The translations under genes were made by a program, and so were the position numbers. From Bacillota bacterium (lineage in GTDB: Bacteria; Bacillota; UBA4882; UBA8346), in contig JAEVYU010000001.1 in the NCBI GenBank assembly GCA_023392595.1, positions 20,182-84,181 on the forward strand: 64,000 nucleotides of DNA. The letters are read 5' to 3'. Of the stretch, positions 26,462 to 35,441 are shown in pieces. Under the pieces are notes generated by a model that searched no databases, was not told the DNA's origin, and saw only the letters and a program-made list of their open reading frames with translations. The first letter of the stretch is position 1. The number at the start of each line of letters is the position of its first letter.

Positions 26462-27469
26462 ATGAAACTGGATCTCGATAAGGTGAATGATTCGGAAAAC
26501 TTGGCAAAGGGAAAGGGCCGCTTCATGATAAAAAAGATATTCGGCATTCGGGAAGTATCTTTATTACTTGTTATTATGGGCTTCGCGATCATGTTGTCTT
26601 TTTTCTCGCCTTATTTTTTTTCAGTCTCAAATTTGAGTATCACCGGAATCGGTTTAGCGAGTGACGGTATTATTGCCATAGGGATGACGGTAGCTTTAGT
26701 CCTCGGTGGGCTTGACTTATCCGTAGGTTCGGTAATGGCGCTCAGTAGTGTTGTTACGGGTTCTTTGCATTTGGTGGGTGTCAATATCTGGCTTGCAGCA
26801 TTCATCGGTTTGGTCAGTGGGATACTATGCGGTATAGTCAATGGTTATTTAATCGGAAAAGTTAAATTAGACTCTTTTATTACTACCTTGGGGATGATGA
26901 GCATCGCCCGAGGTTGTTCCTATGTTTTGACGCAAGGGTCTCCTTTATCGCTGGCAGGAATGTCACCTAGTTTTACTTTCCTTGGCAGTGGGCAAATTTT
27001 TGGTTTACCCATGATGGTGCTGTTTTTCTTACTATTGACTTTCCTCATGGATTTCGGATTACGGCGTTCCGCCATATTCCGTCAGGTTTTTTATGTAGGG
27101 AGTAATGAAAAAGCGGCTGTTCTTTCCGGTATTAATGTTACCAAAGTCAAAATGGGAGTTTTTTTGCTAACAGCCTTTTTGGCATCGATTGCGGGGATTT
27201 TAACAGCCTCTCGTTTTACAGTAGCCCAACCCAATGCCGGTACGGGCGCGGAATTAAGGGCTATAGCCGCTTGCGTAATCGGAGGGGCGAGTTTAAATGG
27301 TGGAGAAGGAACGGTTTTAGGGGCAGTACTTGGAGTTATATTGTTGGCTTTCGTCAATAATGCTTTGATTTTACTCAATGTTTCGGTATATTGGCAGGAT
27401 CTGATTACAGGGATCGTTTTAATTACAGCCGTCTTAATTGATTTTATCACCCATCGTTCATCAAAATAG
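26462..27469 (+). CDS. RbsC-type sugar ABC transporter permease
   Basis: The protein is 335 residues with about ten hydrophobic helices. The branched-chain/ribose permease family features are visible, including 'GGLDLSVGSVMAL' and the EAA-like 'GGEGTVLGAVLG' near the end. It has a somewhat long hydrophilic N-terminal leader of about 25 residues. The ribosome site AAGGAGGT is strong. It works with the ATPase upstream and the binding protein downstream. Confidence 0.92.
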   Translation: MKLDLDKVNDSENLAKGKGRFMIKKIFGIREVSLLLVIMGFAIMLSFFSPYFFSVSNLSITGIGLASDGIIAIGMTVALVLGGLDLSVGSVMALSSVVTGSLHLVGVNIWLAAFIGLVSGILCGIVNGYLIGKVKLDSFITTLGMMSIARGCSYVLTQGSPLSLAGMSPSFTFLGSGQIFGLPMMVLFFLLLTFLMDFGLRRSAIFRQVFYVGSNEKAAVLSGINVTKVKMGVFLLTAFLASIAGILTASRFTVAQPNAGTGAELRAIAACVIGGASLNGGEGTVLGAVLGVILLAFVNNALILLNVSVYWQDLITGIVLITAVLIDFITHRSSK

Positions 27470-27535
27470 TTCAACGGAGGAAAGATAAATTGCCCTATCG
27501 GTCATTGTTATTATAGAAAGATAAGAGGGGAAGAA

Positions 27536-28516
27536 ATGAAAAAAAGTATTATTGTAGTTTCTTGTTTGGTTCTTCTTTCGGCAGTAACTGCTTTTGCCGT
27601 CACCAAAAATGTATTTATGGGGAGCCCTAAAGAAGAATATTACATGGTTACTTTTGTATCGGGCATTGAATATTGGAAAGGCTGTTTCAAGGGGATGCAG
27701 GATGCTGCCAACTTACTGGGCGTGAAGGCCGTCTATACCGGTGCGCCCCAAGATGGGGTAACCCAAGAGGCAACCGTCTTGGAACAGGTCATAGCGAAGA
27801 AACCGGCTGGAATTGCGATTACCTGTGCGAATGCTGATGGATTAAAGGGTCCTATCAATAAGGCGATTGCTGCAGGAATTCCAGTAGTAACCTTCGACTC
27901 CGATTCTCAAGCCAGCAACCGCTATAGCTATCTCGGAACCAGTAATTCCAATGCCGGGGCAACGGCAGCCCGCTATCTGGGTAATTTACTTGGTGGTAAA
28001 GGAGAGGTAGCCATTACTACGGTTCTTGGCCAGCCCAATCACGAAAAAAGGAAAGCCGGCTTTATTGAGACCTTAGCCATGGAGTACCCTGAAATGAAGG
28101 TTGTAGCCATCGGTAATGATAATAACGATCAGACAAGGGCAGCCACGATGATCGCATGGTTTTTACAGGCGCATCCCAATTTAAAAGGGGTGTTTTGCAC
28201 GGACGCTTTGGGGGGAGTGGGCGCGGCCACTGCGATCCGTGAGGCCCACCAGATGGGTAAAGTAAAAATCGTAAGTTTCGATACGGACAAAGGAACTTTG
28301 GATTTGATTAAACAAGGCGCAATCAGTGCTACGCTTGCTCAAGGAACCTGGAATATGGGTTATTGGTCACAGATGTTTTTGTATCATATGGCTCATAATT
28401 TAGTAAAGCCCGCTAATGGCTGGCAGTCAAAAGATATTAACCCTTTACCGGACTGGGTGGATACGGGGATTACTGTGGTAACGAAGACCAATGTGGATGC
28501 ATTTTATTCAAGATAG
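27536..28516 (+). CDS. Periplasmic sugar-binding protein (RbsB family)
   Basis: The protein is 326 residues and belongs to the type-1 periplasmic binding family (Peripla_BP_4). A signal peptide ends near VTAFA, and the two-lobe fold includes 'DSDSQASNRYSYLGTSN' and 'KVKIVSFDTDKGTLDLI'. It binds the sugar for the adjacent RbsA/RbsC-type transporter. The signal peptide has no lipobox cysteine. Monoderm Firmicutes normally anchor such proteins as lipoproteins, so a free periplasmic form is consistent with an outer membrane. Family members also include autoinducer-2 receptors. Confidence 0.9.
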   Translation: MKKSIIVVSCLVLLSAVTAFAVTKNVFMGSPKEEYYMVTFVSGIEYWKGCFKGMQDAANLLGVKAVYTGAPQDGVTQEATVLEQVIAKKPAGIAITCANADGLKGPINKAIAAGIPVVTFDSDSQASNRYSYLGTSNSNAGATAARYLGNLLGGKGEVAITTVLGQPNHEKRKAGFIETLAMEYPEMKVVAIGNDNNDQTRAATMIAWFLQAHPNLKGVFCTDALGGVGAATAIREAHQMGKVKIVSFDTDKGTLDLIKQGAISATLAQGTWNMGYWSQMFLYHMAHNLVKPANGWQSKDINPLPDWVDTGITVVTKTNVDAFYSR

Positions 28517-28567
28517 AGTCCAAAAATACTAATAAAAAATAAATTTGTCGAAATAACGTCTGTTCAT

Positions 28568-29827
28568 TTAATAGAAAACAGCAATTTGTTCTCGGGTCGG
28601 TTGTTTTTCCCACAATGAAATCTCTACCTTGGGATTTTGTTGCCATTGATTTTGCCCATGATTAGCACGTTTAGAGATTTCACTTCCTAAAAGGAAGATG
28701 GTTATTTTCTCAGTAATGTCATTGGCTACCAGAAATTGGCGGATGGTTTCCGTACGCTTTTGGGTCAGTTTGAGATTATTGACTTTACTGCCTCGCTGGT
28801 CCGCATAACCGCAAATTGCAATGAGGAAACCGGGATTGTTCTTTATAAGCATTAAGTTATTTTCCAAACTGGGCAATTCTGAATCGCGAATGGTGAATTT
28901 GTTGGCATCAAAGAAAATGGGCCTTAACTTTTGATTGATTTCTGAAAGGGACCTGAGCGAACTTTTGGGGTTTGCAATTCCGGCCGCAGGCGCTTCATTT
29001 GAAATAGCTGTTGGTGGCGCAGGCTTGGAAGGCTGTTGAACTGTCCCTACCGGCGTAGAGACGATTGGTGCAGGCGTTTCAGGATTTAGGGGTTTAATCT
29101 CGGGAAACGTTGTCTTTTTTTGAGCCGGTCTTAATTTCCTGATTATTGGCTGCTCGGGGTCGGCCTTTTTAATACTAAAGCAATTCATAAAAGAAGCCGT
29201 TTTTCCATCGACATTTGTGACGATCAATGAGAATGCTCCGATAGGTTGACCCTTTAAATTAAATTCACAGTTGATTTGGGTATCTACAAGAAGTTTAAGT
29301 TTAATCCCCTCAATGCTTGACCCATCCGGCCCAATTAGTTTTACCTTAATGCCGTCCCTAAAATAGGCGCCACGGATTTTGGCTTGAATCAAGGAAGCAT
29401 TTTTAAAATCAATGACTTGAGGGAAAAACGAATTGATTTCAGGAGCTGCGAAATCAACCGCAACAGCATTATATAGCGTTGTCGAGTGCTCCTTTTCACT
29501 ATAAATCGAGTGATTTGTAACGACAAGATTCCAATTTCCAGTTGGTTGGTCGAGTAAGTCAAAGGTACAAGAAATCTTATTTTTAGTGATTACAAGGTCT
29601 GTGGCAATAATATCAGGCGCCCCTTCTTTGGTTAGTTTAACAGTCACCCCATAATTAAAGCGTTTACCGGTAATTTTTAGATGAACCGGGCCGCCGTTAA
29701 AGACCTTTTTTACCGAAAGGGAACCAATCGTAGGCATGTCCCAGTCAAGGAGAAAAGCACTCGCCGAGAAGAGCGGGTTACATAGAAACGATAAAAATAT
29801 GGCCAGTAAAAATAAATATTTTTTCAA
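28568..29827 (-). CDS. Exported OmpA-domain protein with two Ig-like domains
   Basis: The protein is 419 residues. After a signal peptide (to about residue 24) come two IPT/TIG-like immunoglobulin domains (about 30-115 and 120-215) that share 'VKL...G...I', 'CxF(D/N)L' and 'NLVVTN'/'SLIVTN' patterns. A Pro-rich linker (about 230-285) leads to a C-terminal OmpA peptidoglycan-binding domain: 'IFFDANKFTI', 'ICGYADQRGS' and 'LTQKRTETIRQFL'. It probably ties the peptidoglycan layer to another envelope layer. OmpA domains are typical of diderms. Its gene follows comA on the same strand after 130 nt. Confidence 0.82.
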   Translation of the reverse strand: MKKYLFLLAIFLSFLCNPLFSASAFLLDWDMPTIGSLSVKKVFNGGPVHLKITGKRFNYGVTVKLTKEGAPDIIATDLVITKNKISCTFDLLDQPTGNWNLVVTNHSIYSEKEHSTTLYNAVAVDFAAPEINSFFPQVIDFKNASLIQAKIRGAYFRDGIKVKLIGPDGSSIEGIKLKLLVDTQINCEFNLKGQPIGAFSLIVTNVDGKTASFMNCFSIKKADPEQPIIRKLRPAQKKTTFPEIKPLNPETPAPIVSTPVGTVQQPSKPAPPTAISNEAPAAGIANPKSSLRSLSEINQKLRPIFFDANKFTIRDSELPSLENNLMLIKNNPGFLIAICGYADQRGSKVNNLKLTQKRTETIRQFLVANDITEKITIFLLGSEISKRANHGQNQWQQNPKVEISLWEKQPTREQIAVFY

Positions 29828-29956
29828 ATGAAACTCCTTTAAATTCGATCTAAAGGTTTGAGTAAAAGTTAAATGGTAGAGTTAATTTTATAAAGTAACA
29901 TATCCATTATATAACATTTTGGGAGTAAAAAAAAAGTATTTCCGTAAACAAAACAA

Positions 29957-30733
29957 CTATCTTTTCCAAGTGTCGCTGCGGTACCCCATTCTTAATGCTT
30001 CCAAAGCCATCGCCTCATGGGGTGGTATATTTCCTAGATTGACATTGGGTCCAAAATCATTAATGAGTCTGGCTTGCTGGCTTTTCAATGGCGCCTCCCA
30101 GATTATTTTTTCCATAGGAAGCTCCGAGCTGAGTTTGGCCAATTTTTCATTGATAATGATTCCTTTACTATCATAGATGCCGATTCCTTGACCGGATTCC
30201 CGGGCCTCGATAATTACCCATGAGGCGCCTGCATTCAAATCCCGAAGAGCGGTTTGAATTAAAATATTTTCATCTTGTTGTTTGGAGATTTCTTTTTTAC
30301 CAACCTCGGTAATGACGTGAAGGCCACAAAGTAGTGCATCTTCAATGGCTGCTGTTCTTCGGCTGGAGGGGATTTCAATCGTGCCGTCGGAAATTTCAAC
30401 CCACTTAAAACCGATTTCGATGAGCTTATGAAAAAAGGATTCCGCCTTTTTTTGCCACAAAGCAATTTCAAAAAAAGTTCCTCCGGGATATACAGGAACT
30501 TTGTATTCCATGGCGATTGAGATTTTTTTCTTAAGAGCTTCCGGTTTATAGAGGGCTGTGGTACCGAAGGTTAATTTGATGAAATCAATAAAATCGGCAT
30601 TCAATTCTAAGAAATCGTGAGTACTGGCCACTGACAAACCTTTGTCAATAATCATAGTAATTCCTTGAGGACGAGGTTTCCTAAGCCTTCCTTGAACAGG
30701 CGCTTCAATGATCCCTTGCCATAATTCTTTCAT
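29957..30733 (-). CDS. comA: Phosphosulfolactate synthase (ComA family)
   Basis: The protein is 258 residues. It adds sulfite to phosphoenolpyruvate to form (2R)-phospho-3-sulfolactate. It shows family blocks 'KPRPQGITMIIDKG', 'DFIKLTFGT', 'YPGGTFFE', 'VEISDGTIEI' and 'EARESGQGIGIYD'. In archaea this starts coenzyme M synthesis; in Bacillus the homologue YitD belongs to the route making 3-sulfolactate, a spore component. With no other coenzyme M genes in view, the spore role is the better guess. A GGGAGTG site precedes the ATG, and a sigma-K-like promoter lies just upstream. Confidence 0.85.
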   Translation of the reverse strand: MKELWQGIIEAPVQGRLRKPRPQGITMIIDKGLSVASTHDFLELNADFIDFIKLTFGTTALYKPEALKKKISIAMEYKVPVYPGGTFFEIALWQKKAESFFHKLIEIGFKWVEISDGTIEIPSSRRTAAIEDALLCGLHVITEVGKKEISKQQDENILIQTALRDLNAGASWVIIEARESGQGIGIYDSKGIIINEKLAKLSSELPMEKIIWEAPLKSQQARLINDFGPNVNLGNIPPHEAMALEALRMGYRSDTWKR

Positions 30734-30751
30734 TTATCATCACTCCCATAA

Positions 30752-30780
30752 TATCATATGACTTAAGTTTATATTTTGTT
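30752..30780 (-). promoter_or_regulatory. Sigma-K-like promoter upstream of comA
   Basis: On the reverse strand, AACA, a 16-nt spacer and CATATGATA match the Bacillus sigma-K pattern mACm-N16-CATAnnnTA. The predicted start of transcription falls close to the comA ribosome site, so the leader would be very short. Chance occurrence in AT-rich DNA is possible. Confidence 0.35.
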
Positions 30781-30836
30781 GCAGTTCAGACATGTTTAAT
30801 AAAAAATGGAATAAAAATGAATTGGGAGTGAAGCGG

Positions 30837-31295
30837 ATGTTTCAAGATAATCTGTTGTTAATTATTATTTTAGCTCTTGGTTTGGCTTTCAATAATAATT
30901 TAGTGGCAGCAAGCGCAGGCAGTTTGTTGGTTTTAAAATTCATTAAGCTAAAAACGATACTTTTTTTATTGGAACGCCGCGCCGTCGATATTGGGTTGTT
31001 ATTTTTGCTGGTGGCGGTGCTTACCCCGTTTGCTCTTGATAAAGTAAAAGTTGGGGATATTTGGAAAACCTTTCAGAGCGTTCAGGGAGTATCTGCGGTT
31101 ATTGGAGGAGTGATAGCAGCCTATTTATGCGGGCAAGGAATGGTTTTGCTGCAAGTTAGGCCGGAAATAGTCATTGGTTTGGTTGTAGGAACGATTATTG
31201 GGGTTTCATTATTAAAAGGGATACCGGTGGGTCCATTGGCGGCGGCGGGAGTGACAGCTATTATATTAAATTTATTGGGATTAGGGAAAAAGTAA
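30837..31295 (+). CDS. UPF0756 (DUF441, YtwI/YeaL-like) membrane protein
   Basis: The protein is about 152 residues with four or five hydrophobic helices. It includes the family patterns 'LLIIILALGLAFNNN', 'GLLFLLVAVLTPFA' and a Gly-rich C-terminal 'PVGPLAAAGVTAIILN'. The function of this family is unknown. ATG 30837 follows GGGAGTGAAGCGG; the earlier ATG at 30792 has no site and would add a hydrophilic tail. It is followed closely by the YqhV-like gene. Confidence 0.82.
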   Translation: MFQDNLLLIIILALGLAFNNNLVAASAGSLLVLKFIKLKTILFLLERRAVDIGLLFLLVAVLTPFALDKVKVGDIWKTFQSVQGVSAVIGGVIAAYLCGQGMVLLQVRPEIVIGLVVGTIIGVSLLKGIPVGPLAAAGVTAIILNLLGLGKK

Positions 31296-31345
31296 GTTCG
31301 ATGTCAAAGCCTAAAAATACCATAAAAGTTGAAAGGAGTTGGGTC

Positions 31346-31609
31346 ATGGATCAGGTGACACTAAACAGCATGGCGGCTGTTCGAGTGATTTCCGGTTTAT
31401 TAGAGATTATTGTGGCCTTTTTATTTTTAAAAGGAGGGCGGGTGGAAAACGCCCTTCGAATGAATGCGTTTTTAGGCCTTATTGGTCCTTTGATCTTTCT
31501 TTTAGTCAGTATACTCGGTGTTGTTGCAATTGCCGTAAAAGTTTCCTGGCCGAAAATGGTCATGATTTGTTTGGGAATCATCCTGGTTTTAATCGGCACC
31601 AAAAATTAG
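31346..31609 (+). CDS. YqhV-like (DUF2619) small membrane protein
   Basis: The protein is 87 residues with three hydrophobic helices. The 'AAVRVISGLLEIIVAFLFLK' start and 'ALRMNAFLGLIGP' core fit the DUF2619/YqhV family, which lies beside spoIIIA genes in Bacillus. Its role is not known. ATG 31346 has an AAAGGAG site at 8-9 nt. It lies 50 nt after the UPF0756 gene and is convergent with the porin-like gene. Confidence 0.72.
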   Translation: MDQVTLNSMAAVRVISGLLEIIVAFLFLKGGRVENALRMNAFLGLIGPLIFLLVSILGVVAIAVKVSWPKMVMICLGIILVLIGTKN

Positions 31610-31675
31610 CCGGGGTTAAACTAAAACCAGTTTCAATAATGCTTTGATTCCGACTTTGGAGTCCGGATATCCATT

Positions 31676-32854
31676 TTAAAATTGAAGGATCCAATTGACA
31701 AAGAGTTGACGATAAACATCATTTGGATAAGATTTTACATCCATTCCGGTTTCCAACCGGTTAACGGGGGAAAAATTTTTAACCAGGGAGCTTTTCCAAC
31801 GGTAATTAAAGTCCGTCTGCTGGTAATTGGTAACCGGAGTCAGCATAATCATCCGGTTTTCCAGGGAATATCCCTTTTTCATCCCATGAATCCAATAGAA
31901 TTCAATCCCTTGAGAATTGGGAATAAACCATTCTCTTTTTTCCCCGGAGGAATGAGCCAAAGAGGAATAAAGAGGCATAAATCTAGAGCCGAGATAGCCG
32001 GCTTTTATTTGAAAGAAGTTTTTTGAATTCAATTGTTTGGCGTAACTAACGAGTATTCCGGGAGTATTACTAATTTTATAATCCGGAAATTTTTCCGAGC
32101 TAAAGGAATATAAGCCGAACTCAGTAGCAAATTTGCTGTCAGGCTGCAATTTTGCAAAATCGATACTAAAATCGGTTTCACCGGATAAACCGGGTACGAC
32201 GTTGATTCCTGTAACTGTATTTTGTCCCGTCCAGCCGATTCTGCCTGCGATATAATCTTGAGTATTTGCGACTTGGTTGGTTCCTGTCTTATATTCGGTA
32301 TTTACACGGGTATAAACCCCAATAGCATGAAACCGTTTAAAATCCTTTTGTACCGCAATCCCCTCGGCCGGATTGGCATAAAAATCCGACATCATGCCGA
32401 TGGGTCCCAATGAAAACTGAAAGCGGCCCAAATAGTCGATGTTGGTTGGATTGGATAGCTTCAAGAATGCTTGATCCACTTGAAAGGGAAGAGTCATCGG
32501 GGAAGTAGCTGAATTTTCATTTCCATATTTCAGCCCCCATCCACCTAGCTGGGAAACTTTCACCGATAGCTGTAAAGTCGGATCGATATAAGCATCGAGA
32601 GCAATATTTAATTGTTGGTTGAAGTCGGGAGCCGTTAAGGCTGTATCCGATTCATTTATTTTTGAAGTCGTATCCAATTCAAATCCGCCACCAATTTGAA
32701 AACGACCCCAGGTTGAATCTAAGGATGCCACTCGATTGGAAAGCTCGTTAATTTTGCGGTCTGTGGTCGATAAGCCGGGTTGACCCATTGCTGGATAAGT
32801 AATCATCAAGACTGTAAAACCGAGGCTCAAAATCATGGTCGAAAATTTCTTCAT
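31676..32854 (-). CDS. Outer-membrane porin-like beta-barrel protein
   Basis: The protein is about 392 residues. A signal peptide ends near PAMGQP, followed by a short coiled-coil-like stretch ('INELSNRVASLDS') and then an alternating-residue beta-barrel sequence with aromatic girdles to the end. The last residues, FVNWILQF, have the C-terminal Phe recognised by BamA-type assembly. This is strong evidence for an outer membrane. No SLH domain is seen, unlike many Negativicutes porins. The ATG at 32854 follows GGAGG. It is a single gene, convergent with the YqhV-like gene. Confidence 0.72.
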   Translation of the reverse strand: MKKFSTMILSLGFTVLMITYPAMGQPGLSTTDRKINELSNRVASLDSTWGRFQIGGGFELDTTSKINESDTALTAPDFNQQLNIALDAYIDPTLQLSVKVSQLGGWGLKYGNENSATSPMTLPFQVDQAFLKLSNPTNIDYLGRFQFSLGPIGMMSDFYANPAEGIAVQKDFKRFHAIGVYTRVNTEYKTGTNQVANTQDYIAGRIGWTGQNTVTGINVVPGLSGETDFSIDFAKLQPDSKFATEFGLYSFSSEKFPDYKISNTPGILVSYAKQLNSKNFFQIKAGYLGSRFMPLYSSLAHSSGEKREWFIPNSQGIEFYWIHGMKKGYSLENRMIMLTPVTNYQQTDFNYRWKSSLVKNFSPVNRLETGMDVKSYPNDVYRQLFVNWILQF

Positions 32855-33162
32855 AGTAACCTCCAAAGAGTGGTGTTGAGGAAAGAATCGGCTACAAGTG
32901 GCGGTGAAGAATCATAAATAATCCAAAAAATAATGAGAGCCCGGCGTTGACGGAAAATATTGAAAGGGATTAACAGTTATTCAGTCCCAGTTCTTGCCCC
33001 TAAATTCTTTTTTATTCCCGGGAACACCTGCAAAAAAGTGGTTTAAATCAATACCAGCTTTGTCAAAAAAAAGAAAAGAATTGGGTTGACAAACGGGGCG
33101 GGTTAAACTACGAACCGGTAAGTTAACGGATGGGATCCTGAAAGTTACTTGCCGGATTCATG

Positions 33163-33191
33163 GTAAAAAAATACCGGCATTCAGCCGGTAT
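33163..33191 (-). terminator. Reverse-strand intrinsic terminator-like hairpin
   Basis: ATACCGGC/GCCGGTAT is a perfect 8-bp stem with a 5-nt loop. On the reverse strand it is followed by a T run (TTTTTTT). It lies about 280 nt beyond the SASP gene and may be a backup terminator. Confidence 0.5.
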
Positions 33192-33414
33192 TATTCAAGT
33201 GTTCAATTGTAAGACTACTTTCCCCTTTACTTGGGTCAGTTTCGGGTTTAGCAGCGGAGTTGCCAATTACTACAGTGCCTAAAATGGCACAATGAACCGG
33301 CGGATAAGACAGTAAACTTGGTTTAGAATCCAAAGATTGCCTTGTTTTTGGCTACCCTCTTCTTTGAAAACTAGCTTGATATAATGTATGCAGCAACATT
33401 TTAAAGTGTGAAAA

Positions 33415-33460
33415 GGGCTGTGCTAAAAGATAAAAGAATCCTTTTAGACAGCCTCTTTTG
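33415..33460 (-). terminator. Terminator-like inverted repeat beyond the SASP gene
   Basis: GGGCTGTGCTAAAAG and CTTTTAGACAGCC pair with one bulged base around an 11-nt loop. On the reverse strand a C-TTTT run follows. The outer GGGCTGT...ACAGCCTCTTT ends are shared with the longer palindrome at 38548-38662. Confidence 0.6.
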
Positions 33461-33469
33461 GTTAGATGC

Positions 33470-33658
33470 CTAACCTTGCCGGGATAACAATTCTTCCGCT
33501 TTTTGAATCAGGCCGCGTACAATTAACCCGGCTTCGCGGGTGGTGATATTACCATAGTCGTAGTTACCGTTATCAACCTGAATGCGATCTGCAAATCCTA
33601 ATTCTTGTGCAATTTCGTATTTTACCCGGTCAGAAACGATGCTGCTGCGACGACTCAA
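33470..33658 (-). CDS. Alpha/beta-type small acid-soluble spore protein
   Basis: The protein is 62 residues. SASPs coat spore DNA in an A-like form, protect it from UV and heat, and are degraded by GPR protease on germination. The first conserved block 'KYEIAQELGF' and the second, 'GNITTREAGLIVRGLIQKAEE', match the family, with the usual GPR-sensitive glutamate in the first block. The start follows GGGAGGTGAATGT. This is direct evidence that the organism is a spore former. Confidence 0.9.
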   Translation of the reverse strand: MSRRSSIVSDRVKYEIAQELGFADRIQVDNGNYDYGNITTREAGLIVRGLIQKAEELLSRQG

Positions 33659-33715
33659 ACATTCACCTCCCTTTGAGTTAAATCCTTCTATATCATAGCT
33701 GGATCAACTCGTTAT

Positions 33716-33744
33716 TATTATGAACCTCTGGGATCAAAATAAGC
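33716..33744 (-). promoter_or_regulatory. Possible sigma-G-type promoter of the SASP gene
   Basis: On the reverse strand, CATAATA fits the forespore -10 pattern CATWMTA, and GCTTA lies 17 nt upstream where a GHATR-type -35 box is expected. The -35 match is poor. The site is about 58 nt before the SASP start. Confidence 0.35.
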
Positions 33745-33932
33745 ATGGATTTACAGTCAATTCATGGAGACGATAGGGTTGAATTTTTTAGTTATTTCCA
33801 TTTTTAGCAGTGGAAAAGAATGAATGGCATGGGTCATTATTAGGAAAGATTAACAAATGGAGAGAATGATTGAATCAGGATATGTAAATATTCATAGGAT
33901 GGGATATTTATCGATGAATTTTTTGATAAATG

Positions 33933-33941
33933 TGTTATAAT
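33933..33941 (+). promoter_or_regulatory. Extended -10 promoter of murC
   Basis: TGTTATAAT is a perfect extended -10 element (TG-N-TATAAT) 38 nt before murC. There is no clear -35 box, as is common for extended -10 promoters. Confidence 0.5.
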
Positions 33942-33979
33942 TGATGGGTACTAAATTTTGAGGGGAGCGCAATTTACCT

Positions 33980-35344
33980 ATGAAGCATCTCCATTTTGTG
34001 GGGATTGGCGGCGCCAGACTGAGTGGTTTGGCAAAGTTGTATTTAGATCGGGGTTGTAAAATTACCGGTTCGGACTCCCAGGAGTCCAGAGTAACCAGAA
34101 ATATGGCACAAAAAGGAATCGAAATTTCTTACGGCCATAATGCCGAGAATATACATGGCGCAGATTTGGTGGTTTATACCACTGCGGTCGGCCAAGACAA
34201 TCCTGAAGTGTTGGAAGCCAAGCGTTTGGGCATTCCGTTAACCGAGGGTGCAGAGCTGCTTGGGAAATTAATGACCGAAGTCGGAAAAGGAGTTGCCATC
34301 GCAGGGACGCACGGTAAAACCACTACTTCGGCGATGACGGCTTTAATCCTGGTAGAAGGCGGTTTGGATCCTACAGTATTGATTGGCGGTGAATTAAGTC
34401 AGTTTCAGGGAAACCATCGCACCGGGAAGACTCCGTATATGGTTGTTGAAGCCTGTGAGTTTAAACGTTCGTTTTTAAATTTAAAACCGACAATTGAGTT
34501 GATTACCAACATTGATTGGGATCATCCCGATTGTTTTCCTACGCTGGATGATGTTATAAAAACCTTTGGAGATTTTGTCGATTTGTTACCCCCGGATGGT
34601 TTTTTGGTTAGCTGGGGCGATGATCCCAATGCCTTTCGCCTGGGAAAATCTTTTTCCGGAAAATATATTTCCTTTGGCTATCAGGACCATTTTGACTGGC
34701 AAATTAAAAATATTCATTCGGTCCATCCGATGGGAATTGGGGCTGAGCTTTACTATCACGGGAAGAGTCAAGGTGAACTCAATTTAAAAGTGCCCGGCCG
34801 CCATAATCTGCAAAATGCTACCGGTGCCCTAGCCTTAGCTGCCGAATTGGGAGTAGAGGTTGACTCGGCCTTAAAGACTTTAGCCGGATTCACAGGGGTT
34901 CAGCGCCGTTTTGAAATGAAAGGGGAATATCACGGAACGTTGATTGTAGATGATTACGCCCATCATCCCAGTGCGGTGCGGACCACATTGGCAGCAGCCC
35001 GGCAATTTTTTAAGGGCCGCATTTGGTGCGTTTTTCAGCCCCATCTATTCAGCAGAACCAAGTTCTTGCTTTCGGAGTTTGCCAGTTCTTTCGGAGATGC
35101 AGATATCTGTGTTTTGGCTGATATTTACCCGGCCCGCGAGATTGATCCCGGCGATATATCCAGTAAAGATTTGGCCGCTGCGGCCCAAAAACATCATCGT
35201 GATGTGCGCTATTTGGGGAGTTTTGAAAAGATTTTTGACCATCTTTCTCAGAATGTTGAGCCCGGTGATTTGGTGATTACAATGGGAGCCGGGGACATTT
35301 GGAAGGTTGGGGAAAGACTTGTTAAAGAAGAAATAAAAAGTTAG
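33980..35344 (+). CDS. murC: UDP-N-acetylmuramate--L-alanine ligase MurC
   Basis: The protein is 454 residues. It adds L-alanine to UDP-MurNAc, the first amino acid of the peptidoglycan stem. It has an N-terminal Rossmann domain (GIGGARLSGLA), the ATP-binding loop GTHGKTTT at residues 109-116, and a C-terminal domain with 'VDDYAHHPSAVR' and 'FQPHLFSRTK', which separate MurC from other Mur ligases. The start follows GAGGGGAGCG. It stands alone rather than in a division cluster, so a second murC elsewhere is possible. Confidence 0.93.
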   Translation: MKHLHFVGIGGARLSGLAKLYLDRGCKITGSDSQESRVTRNMAQKGIEISYGHNAENIHGADLVVYTTAVGQDNPEVLEAKRLGIPLTEGAELLGKLMTEVGKGVAIAGTHGKTTTSAMTALILVEGGLDPTVLIGGELSQFQGNHRTGKTPYMVVEACEFKRSFLNLKPTIELITNIDWDHPDCFPTLDDVIKTFGDFVDLLPPDGFLVSWGDDPNAFRLGKSFSGKYISFGYQDHFDWQIKNIHSVHPMGIGAELYYHGKSQGELNLKVPGRHNLQNATGALALAAELGVEVDSALKTLAGFTGVQRRFEMKGEYHGTLIVDDYAHHPSAVRTTLAAARQFFKGRIWCVFQPHLFSRTKFLLSEFASSFGDADICVLADIYPAREIDPGDISSKDLAAAAQKHHRDVRYLGSFEKIFDHLSQNVEPGDLVITMGAGDIWKVGERLVKEEIKS

Positions 35345-35390
35345 GGATTGGGGAAATAAATTTTTTCAATGAAATGATTGGTTGTTAAAT

Positions 35391-35440
35391 GAAGAAGTAA
35401 GAAATGGACTGTAAAAAACAGTCAATTTCTTACTTCTTTT
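35391..35440. terminator. Bidirectional terminator between murC and the 35442 gene
   Basis: A 22-bp stem with one mismatch (GAAGAAGTAAGAAATGGACTGT paired with 35418-35439) and a loop of five A lies between two convergent genes. A-rich and T-rich flanks would allow it to act in both directions. Confidence 0.85.
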
Positions 35441-35441
35441 G

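Larger units (their letters stand above)
32855..33469. other. 615-nt intergenic region with two hairpins and no gene
   Basis: The region lies between the porin-like gene start and the SASP gene end. I see no coding frame with a ribosome site. It holds an ATACCGGC/GCCGGTAT hairpin at 33171-33191 and the SASP terminator at 33415-33455. A TTGACA at 33086 lacks a convincing -10 box. Confidence 0.55.

Noticed and set aside
33086..33114. TTGACA at 33086 as a promoter
   Set aside because: The hexamer 17 nt downstream is TACGAA, and no gene follows on the forward strand for almost 900 nt.
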